This document shows positions 1 to 6,314 of a DNA stretch of 25,051 nt, piece by piece. The stretch is from DSBG01 sp049975365 (GTDB lineage Bacteria > Desulfobacterota > Desulfomonilia > UBA1062), in NCBI GenBank assembly GCA_049975365.1, contig JBNGDS010000049.1:1-25051 (forward strand), in the 5' to 3' direction. Position 1 is the first letter of the stretch; every line of letters begins with the position of its first letter. The notes beneath the pieces were generated by a model that saw only the letters and a list, made by a program, of their open reading frames with translations, made no database searches and was not told the origin of the DNA. The position numbers and the translations under genes were made by a program.

Positions 1-144
1 CACATTCTCTACAGCGTGATTGCATTCCAGGACCTGCCCCAGCTGAAACAGATGATATCAAGGATCGACCCGGATGCCTTTGTAGTTGTAATGGACACCC
101 AGGAGGTCATGGGAAGTCGTCTGGGCAATCAGCCGCACTGGTAG
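1..144 (+). CDS. YitT family membrane protein, C-terminal end (DUF2179), partial
   Basis: Only the last 47 codons and a TAG stop are inside the window; the gene begins upstream. The readable tail has the pattern of the soluble DUF2179 domain that ends YitT-type integral membrane proteins: a hydrophobic strand, then a helix (QLKQMISRIDPDAF), then strand VVVMDTQEVMG and a short end. The 'IDP.AFV.V....EV.G' pattern is the recognisable signature of that domain. YitT proteins are poorly characterised multi-pass inner-membrane proteins; the domain is thought to bind a small ligand, but the function is unknown. The membrane segments cannot be checked here. The following gene is 200 bases away, so it probably has its own promoter. 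Confidence 0.72.
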   Translation, partial: HILYSVIAFQDLPQLKQMISRIDPDAFVVVMDTQEVMGSRLGNQPHW

Positions 145-264
145 GGACGTCACTTTTTCATTGTATTGCATACCTGGACGAAAAAGCTCGTGTGATCATC
201 TGAACCGGATCAACAAATCGCCCTGCCTTTTCCTCCCGCATCACGAACCTACCATCGAAACGGA

Positions 265-292
265 TTGACTTTTTCTCTTTCGTCAATAGTTT
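265..292 (+). promoter_or_regulatory. possible sigma70 promoter for the GT78-like gene
   Basis: TTGACT (265-270) is a 5/6 match to the -35 box. With a 16-base spacer it is followed by TAGTTT (287-292), a weak -10. The distance to the ATG at 354 leaves a leader of about 55 bases. The -10 is poor, so this is tentative. Confidence 0.3.
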
Positions 293-353
293 AATGAGTA
301 TGGAATGATCGGGTTCTGAGCATCTCGGGACACCACCAGAAAAGGAGATGGAC

Positions 354-1601
354 ATGTCTCATTACAACACGGCGATGAGGGTCTATACGTCGAAACGGAT
401 TGAAGAGATCGAATCTGCAGACATACTCATTGGTATTCCCTGCTATAACAATGAGACCACAATCGAACACGTGATTCAGATGGTAACCCATGGACTGAAT
501 TCCTGGTACAAGGACAAGAGAAGTGTCATCTTGATTGCTGACGGGGGATCAACGGATGACACCAGGGAGGTAGCAAAGGAATTCCAGATAAAACCGTGGC
601 AGGAAAAGATTGTGACGATCTATCGCGGCCCGGCGGGGAAAGGCACTGCCTTGAGATCCATATTCGAGGCGGCTCTGCGCTTGAGGGTAAAGGCATGTGC
701 AGTGGTGGACTCTGACCTGAGGAGCATAACCTCTGACTGGGTTTCCTACCTCCTAGAACCGGTACTCACGCACGGGTATCAGTTTGTAGCCCCGGTCTAT
801 ATGAGACACAAATATGACGGAACCATCACGAACAATATCGTCTACAATCTCACCCGGGCCCTGTACGGAAAGAGAATCCGTCAGCCCATCGGCGGCGACT
901 TCGCCTTTTCCGCCGATGTTGCAAAATTCTACACCGAGCAGGAAGTCTGGGAAACTGATGTGGCTCGATTCGGCATCGATATCTGGATGACAACCACTGC
1001 CATCACCAATGGATTCAAGATCTGTCAGTCGAACCTCGGTGTGAAGATCCATGATGTCAAGGATCCTTCGCTGCACCTGGGCCCCATGTTCCGTCAGGTG
1101 ATGTGGACCATATTCTATCTCATGGAGATCTATGAACCCTTCTGGACTGGCATCATGGAGAGCTCATCTGTGGAGACGTTCGGAATGAAAGGGTACACCG
1201 AGCCGGAGCCGGTACGGGTGAACCTCGACGCAATGATCGAGAACTTCAAGATCGGATACCAGCAGTTCGGGGCACTGTGGAAAGACATCCTCTCTCAGGA
1301 GTGTTTCAGGGAGATTGAGAAAGCCTCTGGAATTGAAAAAGATTCCTTTTTCTTCCCCATAGAGGTCTGGGTCAAGATCCTCTTCGAGATAGCGGCAACG
1401 TTCCATGCATGGAAGAAGAACCGGAACAAGCTCATCGACGTGATCGTTCCTCTGTACTATGCCCGGGTGGCTTCCTTTGTGAACCTGAGCAAGGATATGA
1501 ACTCCGAGGAAGCGGAAAACCTCGTTGAGGAACAGGCTCAGTACTTCGAGGACTACAAGGACTACCTCATCGAGATGTGGAAGAAGAAATCAGAGACATA
1601 G
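354..1601 (+). CDS. GT-A glycosyltransferase, mannosylglycerate synthase-like (GT78/GT2)
   Basis: The start is set by AAGGAG (342-347), which abuts an ATG at 348 but lies 6 bases before the ATG at 354; the product is 415 aa. The N-terminal strand and loop ILIGIPCYNNE (25-35) and VILIADGGSTDD (58-69) are typical of GT-A nucleotide-sugar binding. DSD at 119-121 is the metal-binding DxD, QPIGGDF at 177-183 and FGID at 206-209 match acceptor-site motifs of the Rhodothermus mannosylglycerate synthase family, and a late His (233) could be the third metal ligand. The helical C-terminal third is also shared with that family. There are no membrane segments, so it is cytosolic. The likely reaction is sugar transfer from a nucleotide-sugar to glycerate or a similar small acceptor; donor and acceptor cannot be read from the sequence. 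It converges with a GT81-like gene, with about 100 bases between stops. Confidence 0.72.
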   Translation: MSHYNTAMRVYTSKRIEEIESADILIGIPCYNNETTIEHVIQMVTHGLNSWYKDKRSVILIADGGSTDDTREVAKEFQIKPWQEKIVTIYRGPAGKGTALRSIFEAALRLRVKACAVVDSDLRSITSDWVSYLLEPVLTHGYQFVAPVYMRHKYDGTITNNIVYNLTRALYGKRIRQPIGGDFAFSADVAKFYTEQEVWETDVARFGIDIWMTTTAITNGFKICQSNLGVKIHDVKDPSLHLGPMFRQVMWTIFYLMEIYEPFWTGIMESSSVETFGMKGYTEPEPVRVNLDAMIENFKIGYQQFGALWKDILSQECFREIEKASGIEKDSFFFPIEVWVKILFEIAATFHAWKKNRNKLIDVIVPLYYARVASFVNLSKDMNSEEAENLVEEQAQYFEDYKDYLIEMWKKKSET

Positions 1602-1605
1602 CGTG

Positions 1606-1623
1606 TGCAGGGCTCCCCCTGCA
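1606..1623 (+). terminator. hairpin between convergent glycosyltransferase genes
   Basis: TGCAGGG (1606-1612) and CCCTGCA (1617-1623) form a perfect 7-bp GC-rich stem with a 4-base loop, starting 4 bases after the stop codon of the plus-strand gene. No U-tract follows on either strand, so it is a weak or Rho-assisted terminator at best. Confidence 0.4.
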
Positions 1624-1703
1624 GGATGCCCGTTGCTCTCTTCTGTCGAGGGAATTCTTCCAGACATCATCCCATGAGGTGAGGGTATGCGCCGGTGAAG
1701 CCT

Positions 1704-3068
1704 CTATCGGAAAATCTTCTTCTCGCCCTCCACCACGTCTACGATCTCGTTCATGATGTTTGGCAGCTTCCGGAGAACTCTATCCCAGGATACAGTCTTG
1801 GGTGTTTCGTAGATATCGCTTCGAATGGTCTCTCCTGTCCTCTCTATCATGTTCAGCAGTCCCTTCTCGATGAACGGCTTGAACTCGTCGTGCGCCGTGA
1901 CATACGAAGTGAACCTGTTCACCACAAATGACGGGGAGAGGAGAAGGTCACCTGCAAAGAGAATTACGTTCTTGAAGACTGTATCCACCATATACTCCTC
2001 TTTGTTGGTGTCATACATCAGTCCGCTGAAGGCTGCATTATCCGCGTACATCTTGATGAGATCATCCGCTACGCTCAAGTAGGTGGTGGTGAGATCCCTG
2101 ATGAAGTGCTCACTTATCTCAAGACCTTCCTCTATGACCAGGGCGCTCAGCAGTGTAGTGACGATATCGATACCCATCCGATAAAGACCTTTCGTGCGAT
2201 CCTCTTCTGAGACAGGCTGATGTTTGTGGTCAAAGGGTTCCTGTGATATCTCCACCTGTGCACAGCTTGTCGCCTTCCTGTACACCTCGATCAAGGTGAA
2301 GATCTCCACACCCCAGTCTGTGGCGAAGTGCATTCTTTTCAACAGTTGCGAGTCGAACACGACCTCACCGGAGAGCTGGTAATTGAAATTGAGGAGAAAA
2401 TCCACGAGACGAAGCACCTTCTCCTCCTGAGTCTCGGTGAACTTTCTCTTCAGGGCTATGAGAAGCGGGTCCAGCAGCAGCCTCTTCACCCGTCCGAAAA
2501 TCTGTTTGTCCTTAATGCGGGCATAGAAGGCCTTGCTGAACTGGTAGTTCAACACCTGAACAGGATAGAAGAGCCTGTCCAGCTGTCTTCGTTCGAATGT
2601 CCTGATGTCTGCATCGACAAGGCCAATGGTCTGGGCACCCATGGCGAGCGCGATGCCGAACGACATGAACATGTTCCGACCCTTGCCCGGCTCTGTGAGC
2701 CCGAATCCCGCGTCTGAAATCTGCTGGTAGATGGAGGAAAAACCCGGGCCGTCGTTGTGCTGAATCAGGTAGTTTTTCACTCCATGGTGGTTCAGGATTC
2801 GTGCCAGTTCATGCGCATCCTCCACCTCCGCCTTATCCAGCCCGAATATAATCTGGGAAAGGTACGAGGCGCTGGAAAGGTGGTGTGCCATGTTCTCAAA
2901 CACCGGTCGGTTTTCGGGAGACATATACTCGGATGCAAGAAGAGGAATGATGAGCACTGCCTTTTTCCATTTGGAGTGGTGGAGCAGTTCTATCTCCATC
3001 TGCGGGCTCTCTTCACTGAGGAGATACAACGTACTGATTCTCGTGTGCTTCTGGGCAAAATTTGACAT
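1704..3068 (-). CDS. glucosyl-3-phosphoglycerate synthase-like glycosyltransferase (GT81-like)
   Basis: This 454-aa protein begins at an ATG preceded by GGGAGAG at a suitable distance. A first strand VLIIPLLASEY (38-48) opens a GT-A fold. PGKGRNM (127-133) corresponds to the 'GKG' nucleotide-sugar loop of GpgS, VDADI (151-155) carries the DxD metal site, LSGEVVF (232-238) and DWGVEIFTLIE (251-261) match the GpgS acceptor region, and DHKHQ (280-284) supplies the late His. About 130 extra helical residues follow the region equivalent to the roughly 325-aa mycobacterial enzyme. By family it would transfer a hexose from a nucleoside diphosphate to 3-phosphoglycerate or a related acceptor. The matching phosphatase (GpgP) is not in the window. 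The unusual first strand and the long C-terminus make the exact substrate uncertain. Confidence 0.68.
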   Translation of the reverse strand: MSNFAQKHTRISTLYLLSEESPQMEIELLHHSKWKKAVLIIPLLASEYMSPENRPVFENMAHHLSSASYLSQIIFGLDKAEVEDAHELARILNHHGVKNYLIQHNDGPGFSSIYQQISDAGFGLTEPGKGRNMFMSFGIALAMGAQTIGLVDADIRTFERRQLDRLFYPVQVLNYQFSKAFYARIKDKQIFGRVKRLLLDPLLIALKRKFTETQEEKVLRLVDFLLNFNYQLSGEVVFDSQLLKRMHFATDWGVEIFTLIEVYRKATSCAQVEISQEPFDHKHQPVSEEDRTKGLYRMGIDIVTTLLSALVIEEGLEISEHFIRDLTTTYLSVADDLIKMYADNAAFSGLMYDTNKEEYMVDTVFKNVILFAGDLLLSPSFVVNRFTSYVTAHDEFKPFIEKGLLNMIERTGETIRSDIYETPKTVSWDRVLRKLPNIMNEIVDVVEGEKKIFR

Positions 3069-3200
3069 CTACACTCTCTCCCTTTTTCTCAAGCTCTTGC
3101 ACATGCAGTACCGTCAACTACGCCAGAAAGCAGACGGCATGAAACCGATTTCACGTGATGGTCCAACACAGACAAGTAATTCTATCAGGAACCCTTTCAG

Positions 3201-3237
3201 GCGGTCAAGGGGAGGTTTTCCTCGCGATTCCGACCGC
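3201..3237. repeat. nested inverted repeat upstream of the usp promoter
   Basis: GCGGTC (3201-3206) pairs with GACCGC (3232-3237). Inside lies GAGG-TTTT-CCTC (3212-3223). A second dyad, CTTGG-GTGT-CCAAG (3267-3280), sits just before the -35 box of the stress-protein promoter. Either could be an operator or a structured element; none is recognised. Confidence 0.3.
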
Positions 3238-3288
3238 ACACGCGTTCCTGAGAAAACCAAGAGCTCCTTGGGTGTCCAAGAAGTTTCT

Positions 3289-3317
3289 TTGAAAAAATCT
3301 GTGTTTCCCATTATAGT
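3289..3317 (+). promoter_or_regulatory. sigma70-type promoter of the universal stress protein gene
   Basis: TTGAAA (3289-3294, 4/6), a 17-base spacer, and TATAGT (3312-3317, 5/6). The predicted start is near 3324, giving a leader of about 27 bases that carries GGAGG (3341-3345) five bases before the ATG. Confidence 0.6.
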
Positions 3318-3350
3318 GAACCCTGATCAGGATGTGACAGGGAGGTAGAG

Positions 3351-3806
3351 ATGTTCGAGAGAATTGTCTATCCTACCGATTTCTCAGAGGTCTCCAACAA
3401 GGCTGCACATGTCCTCAAGAAGCTGAAGGGAACTGAACCGCAGAGTGTACTCGTTGTCCATGTCCTGGATCAACGGGAATTTCATAGCTTTGTCGGTGAT
3501 GTGACCCCGGGGAGCCCGCTGTCAAGAGATCTTATAACCCACTGGGAAGATTCGCGCAGACAGCATGCCGAAACAGAGCTGGAACGGGTTGCATCTGATC
3601 TCTCTTCACTGGGCTACCATGTGATCACACGTCTCGAAGACGGAATCCCGTTTCTCAAAATCCTGGAAATTGCCGAAGAAGAACACGCGACCGTTATCGT
3701 TCTCGGGTCGCACGGCAAGAGCAATCTCCGCGAGATACTCCTGGGATCAGTATCCGAAAACATCGTCCGTAAGGCGATGATACCAGTGCTTGTGATCAAA
3801 CGGTGA
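3351..3806 (+). CDS. universal stress protein, UspA family
   Basis: This is a single 151-aa Usp domain, the usual length for the family. The N-terminus FERIVYPTDFSE is the standard first strand with the conserved Asp. The C-terminal ATP-binding motif G-2x-G-9x-G-S is complete (Gly119, Gly122, Gly132, Ser133), so this should be an ATP-binding, UspFG/MJ0577-like type rather than an UspA that lacks ATP binding. It is cytosolic and expected to dimerise. The start is firm, with GGAGG five bases upstream and a good promoter 34 bases further up. It is monocistronic: the next genes run in the opposite direction. Its place beside two possible compatible-solute glycosyltransferases fits a stress theme, but that link is an inference. 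Confidence 0.93.
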   Translation: MFERIVYPTDFSEVSNKAAHVLKKLKGTEPQSVLVVHVLDQREFHSFVGDVTPGSPLSRDLITHWEDSRRQHAETELERVASDLSSLGYHVITRLEDGIPFLKILEIAEEEHATVIVLGSHGKSNLREILLGSVSENIVRKAMIPVLVIKR

Positions 3807-3830
3807 GAAGTATCGATACCGGGTATACCA

Positions 3831-4310
3831 TCAGGCATCATTTCTCCTGGAGAAGATGCTCTCAAGCGATGCAACGCCCTGATCCCAGACAAAGATCACA
3901 ATGCTCATGGCAATAAGGATCAGATCCCTCAGAAGGTAGAGACTGGTGATCGTCCCTTGGGAAGGATCGGTGCTGAAACACCCGCAGGAGATGTCAAGAC
4001 CACGCACCAAGGAGATTGCCAGGGCCCCTGCAAACAGAATCAGCAGGCTCGATGCTACCAGTGCCGCTCCGGGTACCCATATACCCACAAGCAGGGATAG
4101 ACCGACAATGATTTCAATCCATGGGAGTACCACGGCACACAGAGACACCATGGCCTCCGGGAGAAGACGGTAATTTGAGACAGCCTGTGCAAATCCATGG
4201 GGATCGAGAACCTTCATGCCCCCCGCAAACAAGAACATGCCGCCGATGAATAGTCTGAAATAGAGCGAGAGAAGCCTTGGAGTCAACATCCGGGTGATGT
4301 GGATGCTCAT
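3831..4310 (-). CDS. MauE/DoxX family redox-associated membrane protein
   Basis: The start is the ATG at 4310-4308, which overlaps the stop of the rhodanese gene as ATGA; a longer frame exists upstream but lies inside that gene. The product is 159 aa with four predicted membrane helices (about 14-31, 52-77, 82-101, 128-145). The family signature is the CGCF motif, Cys109 and Cys111, after the third helix. MauE-type proteins are inner-membrane partners in periplasmic disulfide handling or methylamine dehydrogenase maturation; DoxX relatives act in sulfur or quinone-linked oxidation. No mau genes are nearby, so a general thiol or sulfur role with the upstream rhodanese is more likely. It converges with the stress-protein gene, with 24 bases between the ends. 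Confidence 0.8.
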   Translation of the reverse strand: MSIHITRMLTPRLLSLYFRLFIGGMFLFAGGMKVLDPHGFAQAVSNYRLLPEAMVSLCAVVLPWIEIIVGLSLLVGIWVPGAALVASSLLILFAGALAISLVRGLDISCGCFSTDPSQGTITSLYLLRDLILIAMSIVIFVWDQGVASLESIFSRRNDA

Positions 4311-4807
4311 TGTCCGCCCCCATCTTCCGTTGGATACCCGGCCTCTACCCAACCCGCCCAGCCATCTCTGTAAACAGCGACCTGAGAGATTCCGTTGTTT
4401 TTCAGGAATCTCGCAAGATCGAATGCTTTCGGGCACTCCATGTCATCACAGTAGAGAACGATATGCAGCCGTTGCCGGGATAATTCCCTCAGGGAATCAA
4501 GACCCCCCCACTGCTGAGAGGGAACGACGTTGACGGCTCCGGGAATGTGTCCACAGGAGTAGATCGATGATTCCCGGGCATCGACAAAGAGTACGTGTTT
4601 CTCAAGATAGAGTTCCCATGCCTCTTCGGTAGTGACACGGGGAATATCACCACGATCAGTCTTTCCCATCGCCTCCGACGACCATGATACGTGGAGCCAG
4701 TCGGGTCGTAGCAGGTTGAACGCAAGACCGACAACTACCCCGATTATTACAAGGGTTGCACCTTGAAGAAAAGCCCTGCGCATGTGATTCATCATCTCCT
4801 GAGCCAT
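4307..4807 (-). CDS. membrane-anchored rhodanese-like sulfurtransferase
   Basis: The protein is up to 166 aa: a short basic N-terminus, one membrane helix (about residues 14-30), then a rhodanese domain facing the periplasm. VDARESSIYSCGHIPGAVNV is the classic N-terminal rhodanese signature and YCDDMECPKA holds the catalytic Cys in the active-site loop, with a second Cys four residues on. Family function is transfer of sulfane sulfur or thiol chemistry. The start is uncertain: AGGAG inside codons 3-4 could serve Met6 or Met9 (4792 or 4783) rather than Met1. The gene overlaps the MauE gene by 4 bases, so the two are translationally coupled and probably work together. About 200 bases separate it from pilD upstream. 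Confidence 0.86.
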   Translation of the reverse strand: MAQEMMNHMRRAFLQGATLVIIGVVVGLAFNLLRPDWLHVSWSSEAMGKTDRGDIPRVTTEEAWELYLEKHVLFVDARESSIYSCGHIPGAVNVVPSQQWGGLDSLRELSRQRLHIVLYCDDMECPKAFDLARFLKNNGISQVAVYRDGWAGWVEAGYPTEDGGGQ

Positions 4808-5004
4808 TTTCCGTTCCGTATGCGTTTCTCTGTCTCGTACTCACCTGAGGTTCATTTTTTCACAGAGATTCCTATACCATGACACACCGGGGTAGTTCCA
4901 CGTCCATTTTGCCGGGCTGTGTTCCACTGTGCCCAGGATCATTCGAATCCCTTGACGTGCGGGATCCAGTGCAGAAAAAGCTTTTCTTCGAGAGCAGTGC
5001 AGGT

Positions 5005-5766
5005 TCATCCCAGCAACTGGAAATACCAGTTGATAATCTCGTTCCCCCACAGGACGAAGATCAATGATCCAATGGAAAGAAAAGGTCCGAACGGGATAGG
5101 CGACTGTATGTTCTTGCGCTGAAGGAACGCCCATGGGATTCCCACGAGAGTCCCGAGCAGTGATGCTGAAAAGAGGGTGAACAGTACCCCCTGCCAGCCA
5201 GTGAACACGCCGATCATCCCCAGCAGTTTCACATCTCCGCCTCCCATTCCCTGCTTGCCCGTGAGAAAGTAGTACCCGTATATAATGCCGATGAGTATAC
5301 CCGAACCAAGAACGAGACCGAGAACAGCATCCAGGTAGGCAACCGGAAGCCAGATCACCGCTACGAGGCCCACGATTATTCCTCCAAGGGATATGCTGTC
5401 CGGGATGATCTGATGATCGAGATCAATAAACGTTATAACGAGAAGGGCGCATGCCCAGAGATAATAGATGGCGAAGCTCAGAGAAAGACCGAAGCGTGCG
5501 AGGAAGGTCACGGCGAGGAGAGCACTCAACAGCTCCACCACAGGATATCGCAGTGAAATCCTGCACCCGCAGTACCTGCATTGCCCTCTCAGGAAAAGGT
5601 AGCTGATGACAGGTATGTTATGCCAGGGCTTGAGCGGCTTCTGACACTGAGGGCAGTGTGAAGCGGGCCATACCACGGATTCCGACCTGGGTATCCTGTA
5701 GATACAGACATTCAGGAAGCTGCCGATGAACAGGCCGAAGACAGCTACGAGAATGAGCCATGTCAC
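5005..5766 (-). CDS. pilD: prepilin peptidase / N-methyltransferase (type IV leader peptidase)
   Basis: The 253-aa length is normal for PilD/GspO. It starts with GTG at 5766-5764, overlapping the TGA of the preceding gene as GTGA. The N-terminus GSFLNVCIYRIP is a family hallmark. Two CxxC pairs (Cys38/41 and Cys63/66) form the zinc-binding cytoplasmic domain linked to the N-methyltransferase part. The peptidase aspartates are present in FIDLDHQIIPD (about 113-123) and GGGDVKL (Asp178). Multiple membrane helices fill the rest. It cleaves the leader of type IV prepilins and pseudopilins and methylates the new N-terminus. No pilin or assembly gene is in the window, so it acts on substrates encoded elsewhere. 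A sigma54 promoter upstream probably drives it. Confidence 0.95.
   Translation of the reverse strand: MTWLILVAVFGLFIGSFLNVCIYRIPRSESVVWPASHCPQCQKPLKPWHNIPVISYLFLRGQCRYCGCRISLRYPVVELLSALLAVTFLARFGLSLSFAIYYLWACALLVITFIDLDHQIIPDSISLGGIIVGLVAVIWLPVAYLDAVLGLVLGSGILIGIIYGYYFLTGKQGMGGGDVKLLGMIGVFTGWQGVLFTLFSASLLGTLVGIPWAFLQRKNIQSPIPFGPFLSIGSLIFVLWGNEIINWYFQLLG
5014..5032 (-). repeat. perfect hairpin inside the last codons of pilD
   Basis: CAACTGG and CCAGTTG form a perfect 7-bp stem with a 5-base loop, ending about 10 bases before the pilD stop. There is no U-tract, so it may be a transcript-stabilising or weak terminating structure, or chance. Confidence 0.3.
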
Positions 5767-6191
5767 GAAAGCAGATCTCCCCTCCTGAAACGAATGACCT
5801 CACTGTCCAATGTCGAGATGAGCTCGTTCATGATGACCTTCAGCGGATCATCGTCAGAAAGCATTGATGCTGCTGAGGTGATTCTGTCTCGTTCATGTTC
5901 CAGCTTGTCCACTATCGGTGAGATGGAACGGAGAGTTAGTCCGGGATCTTCCAGGGCCTGTGCGTAGCCATCCAGAAGATCGAGGGCATGTTCACTCGTA
6001 GTGAGTGCCGTCATCATGTAGGGATTGAGTGCAGAAGGCTGAGCAATCTGTTCCTGGTATGTATGTACACGCGGAATCTGGGACTTCTCTATGCCGGAGA
6101 GCATCTCCTCGAAGGAGTTTTCTGCTGCAGGTTTCTTCACTGGAGTCGTTCCCAATGCATTCCCGATAATCAGATTCGGATCTATCTTCAT
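5763..6191 (-). CDS. conserved-looking hypothetical protein in operon with pilD
   Basis: The start is the ATG at 6191, chosen because GGAGG (6197-6201) lies five bases upstream; the frame opens nine codons earlier at 6218, but that is upstream of the predicted transcription start. The product is 142 aa, soluble, with no signal peptide, membrane helix or cysteine. The N-terminus (MKIDPNLIIG) is followed by a flexible Pro/Lys-rich stretch, SFEEMLSGIE, and then helices from about residue 62 to the end, rich in Leu, Asp and Glu. I do not recognise the family. The 'SFEEML' stretch recalls flagellar basal-body and hook proteins, but this is weak. It overlaps pilD by 4 bases and lies directly behind a sigma54 promoter, which suggests a role tied to pilus, secretion or flagellar expression. 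Confidence 0.75.
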   Translation of the reverse strand: MKIDPNLIIGNALGTTPVKKPAAENSFEEMLSGIEKSQIPRVHTYQEQIAQPSALNPYMMTALTTSEHALDLLDGYAQALEDPGLTLRSISPIVDKLEHERDRITSAASMLSDDDPLKVIMNELISTLDSEVIRFRRGDLLS

Positions 6192-6212
6192 GAGTTCCTC
6201 CCGGCTGAAAAT

Positions 6213-6229
6213 AAGCAAATATGATGCCA
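6213..6229 (-). promoter_or_regulatory. sigma54 (RpoN) promoter for the hypothetical-pilD operon
   Basis: Read on the minus strand, TGGCAT (-24, 6229-6224), five bases, then TTGCTT (-12, 6218-6213). The invariant GG and GC are exactly 10 bases apart, and the match to TGGCAC-N5-TTGCW fails at only one position. The predicted start is near 6203, leaving a leader of about 12 bases that contains the Shine-Dalgarno sequence of the gene at 6191. An imperfect palindrome CAGG-N9-CCTG (6251-6267) lies upstream and might bind an activator, although it is closer than usual. Confidence 0.65.
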
Positions 6230-6314
6230 GCAGCTTCTTTGCCGTATGAACAGGATGCCTCCACCTGAAGGGGGAAGTTTCTACCCATCCCGGGTGGAAA
6301 AATGATCCAGGTTC

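Noticed and set aside
2890..3348. Possible 152-aa plus-strand gene before usp
   Set aside because: It overlaps the start of the GT81-like gene, passes through the inverted repeats and the usp promoter, and has no ribosome site.
4311..4436. N-terminal extension of the MauE gene by 42 codons
   Set aside because: It overlaps the rhodanese gene; the ATGA overlap at 4307-4310 and the helix start support the shorter form.
4930..4965. tRNA-like TTCGAATCC T-loop
   Set aside because: The flanking bases do not form a 5-bp T stem and no acceptor, D or anticodon arms are found on either strand.
4841..5134. Possible 97-aa minus-strand gene filling the pilD-rhodanese gap
   Set aside because: It begins inside pilD in another frame, and has no ribosome site and no conserved pattern.
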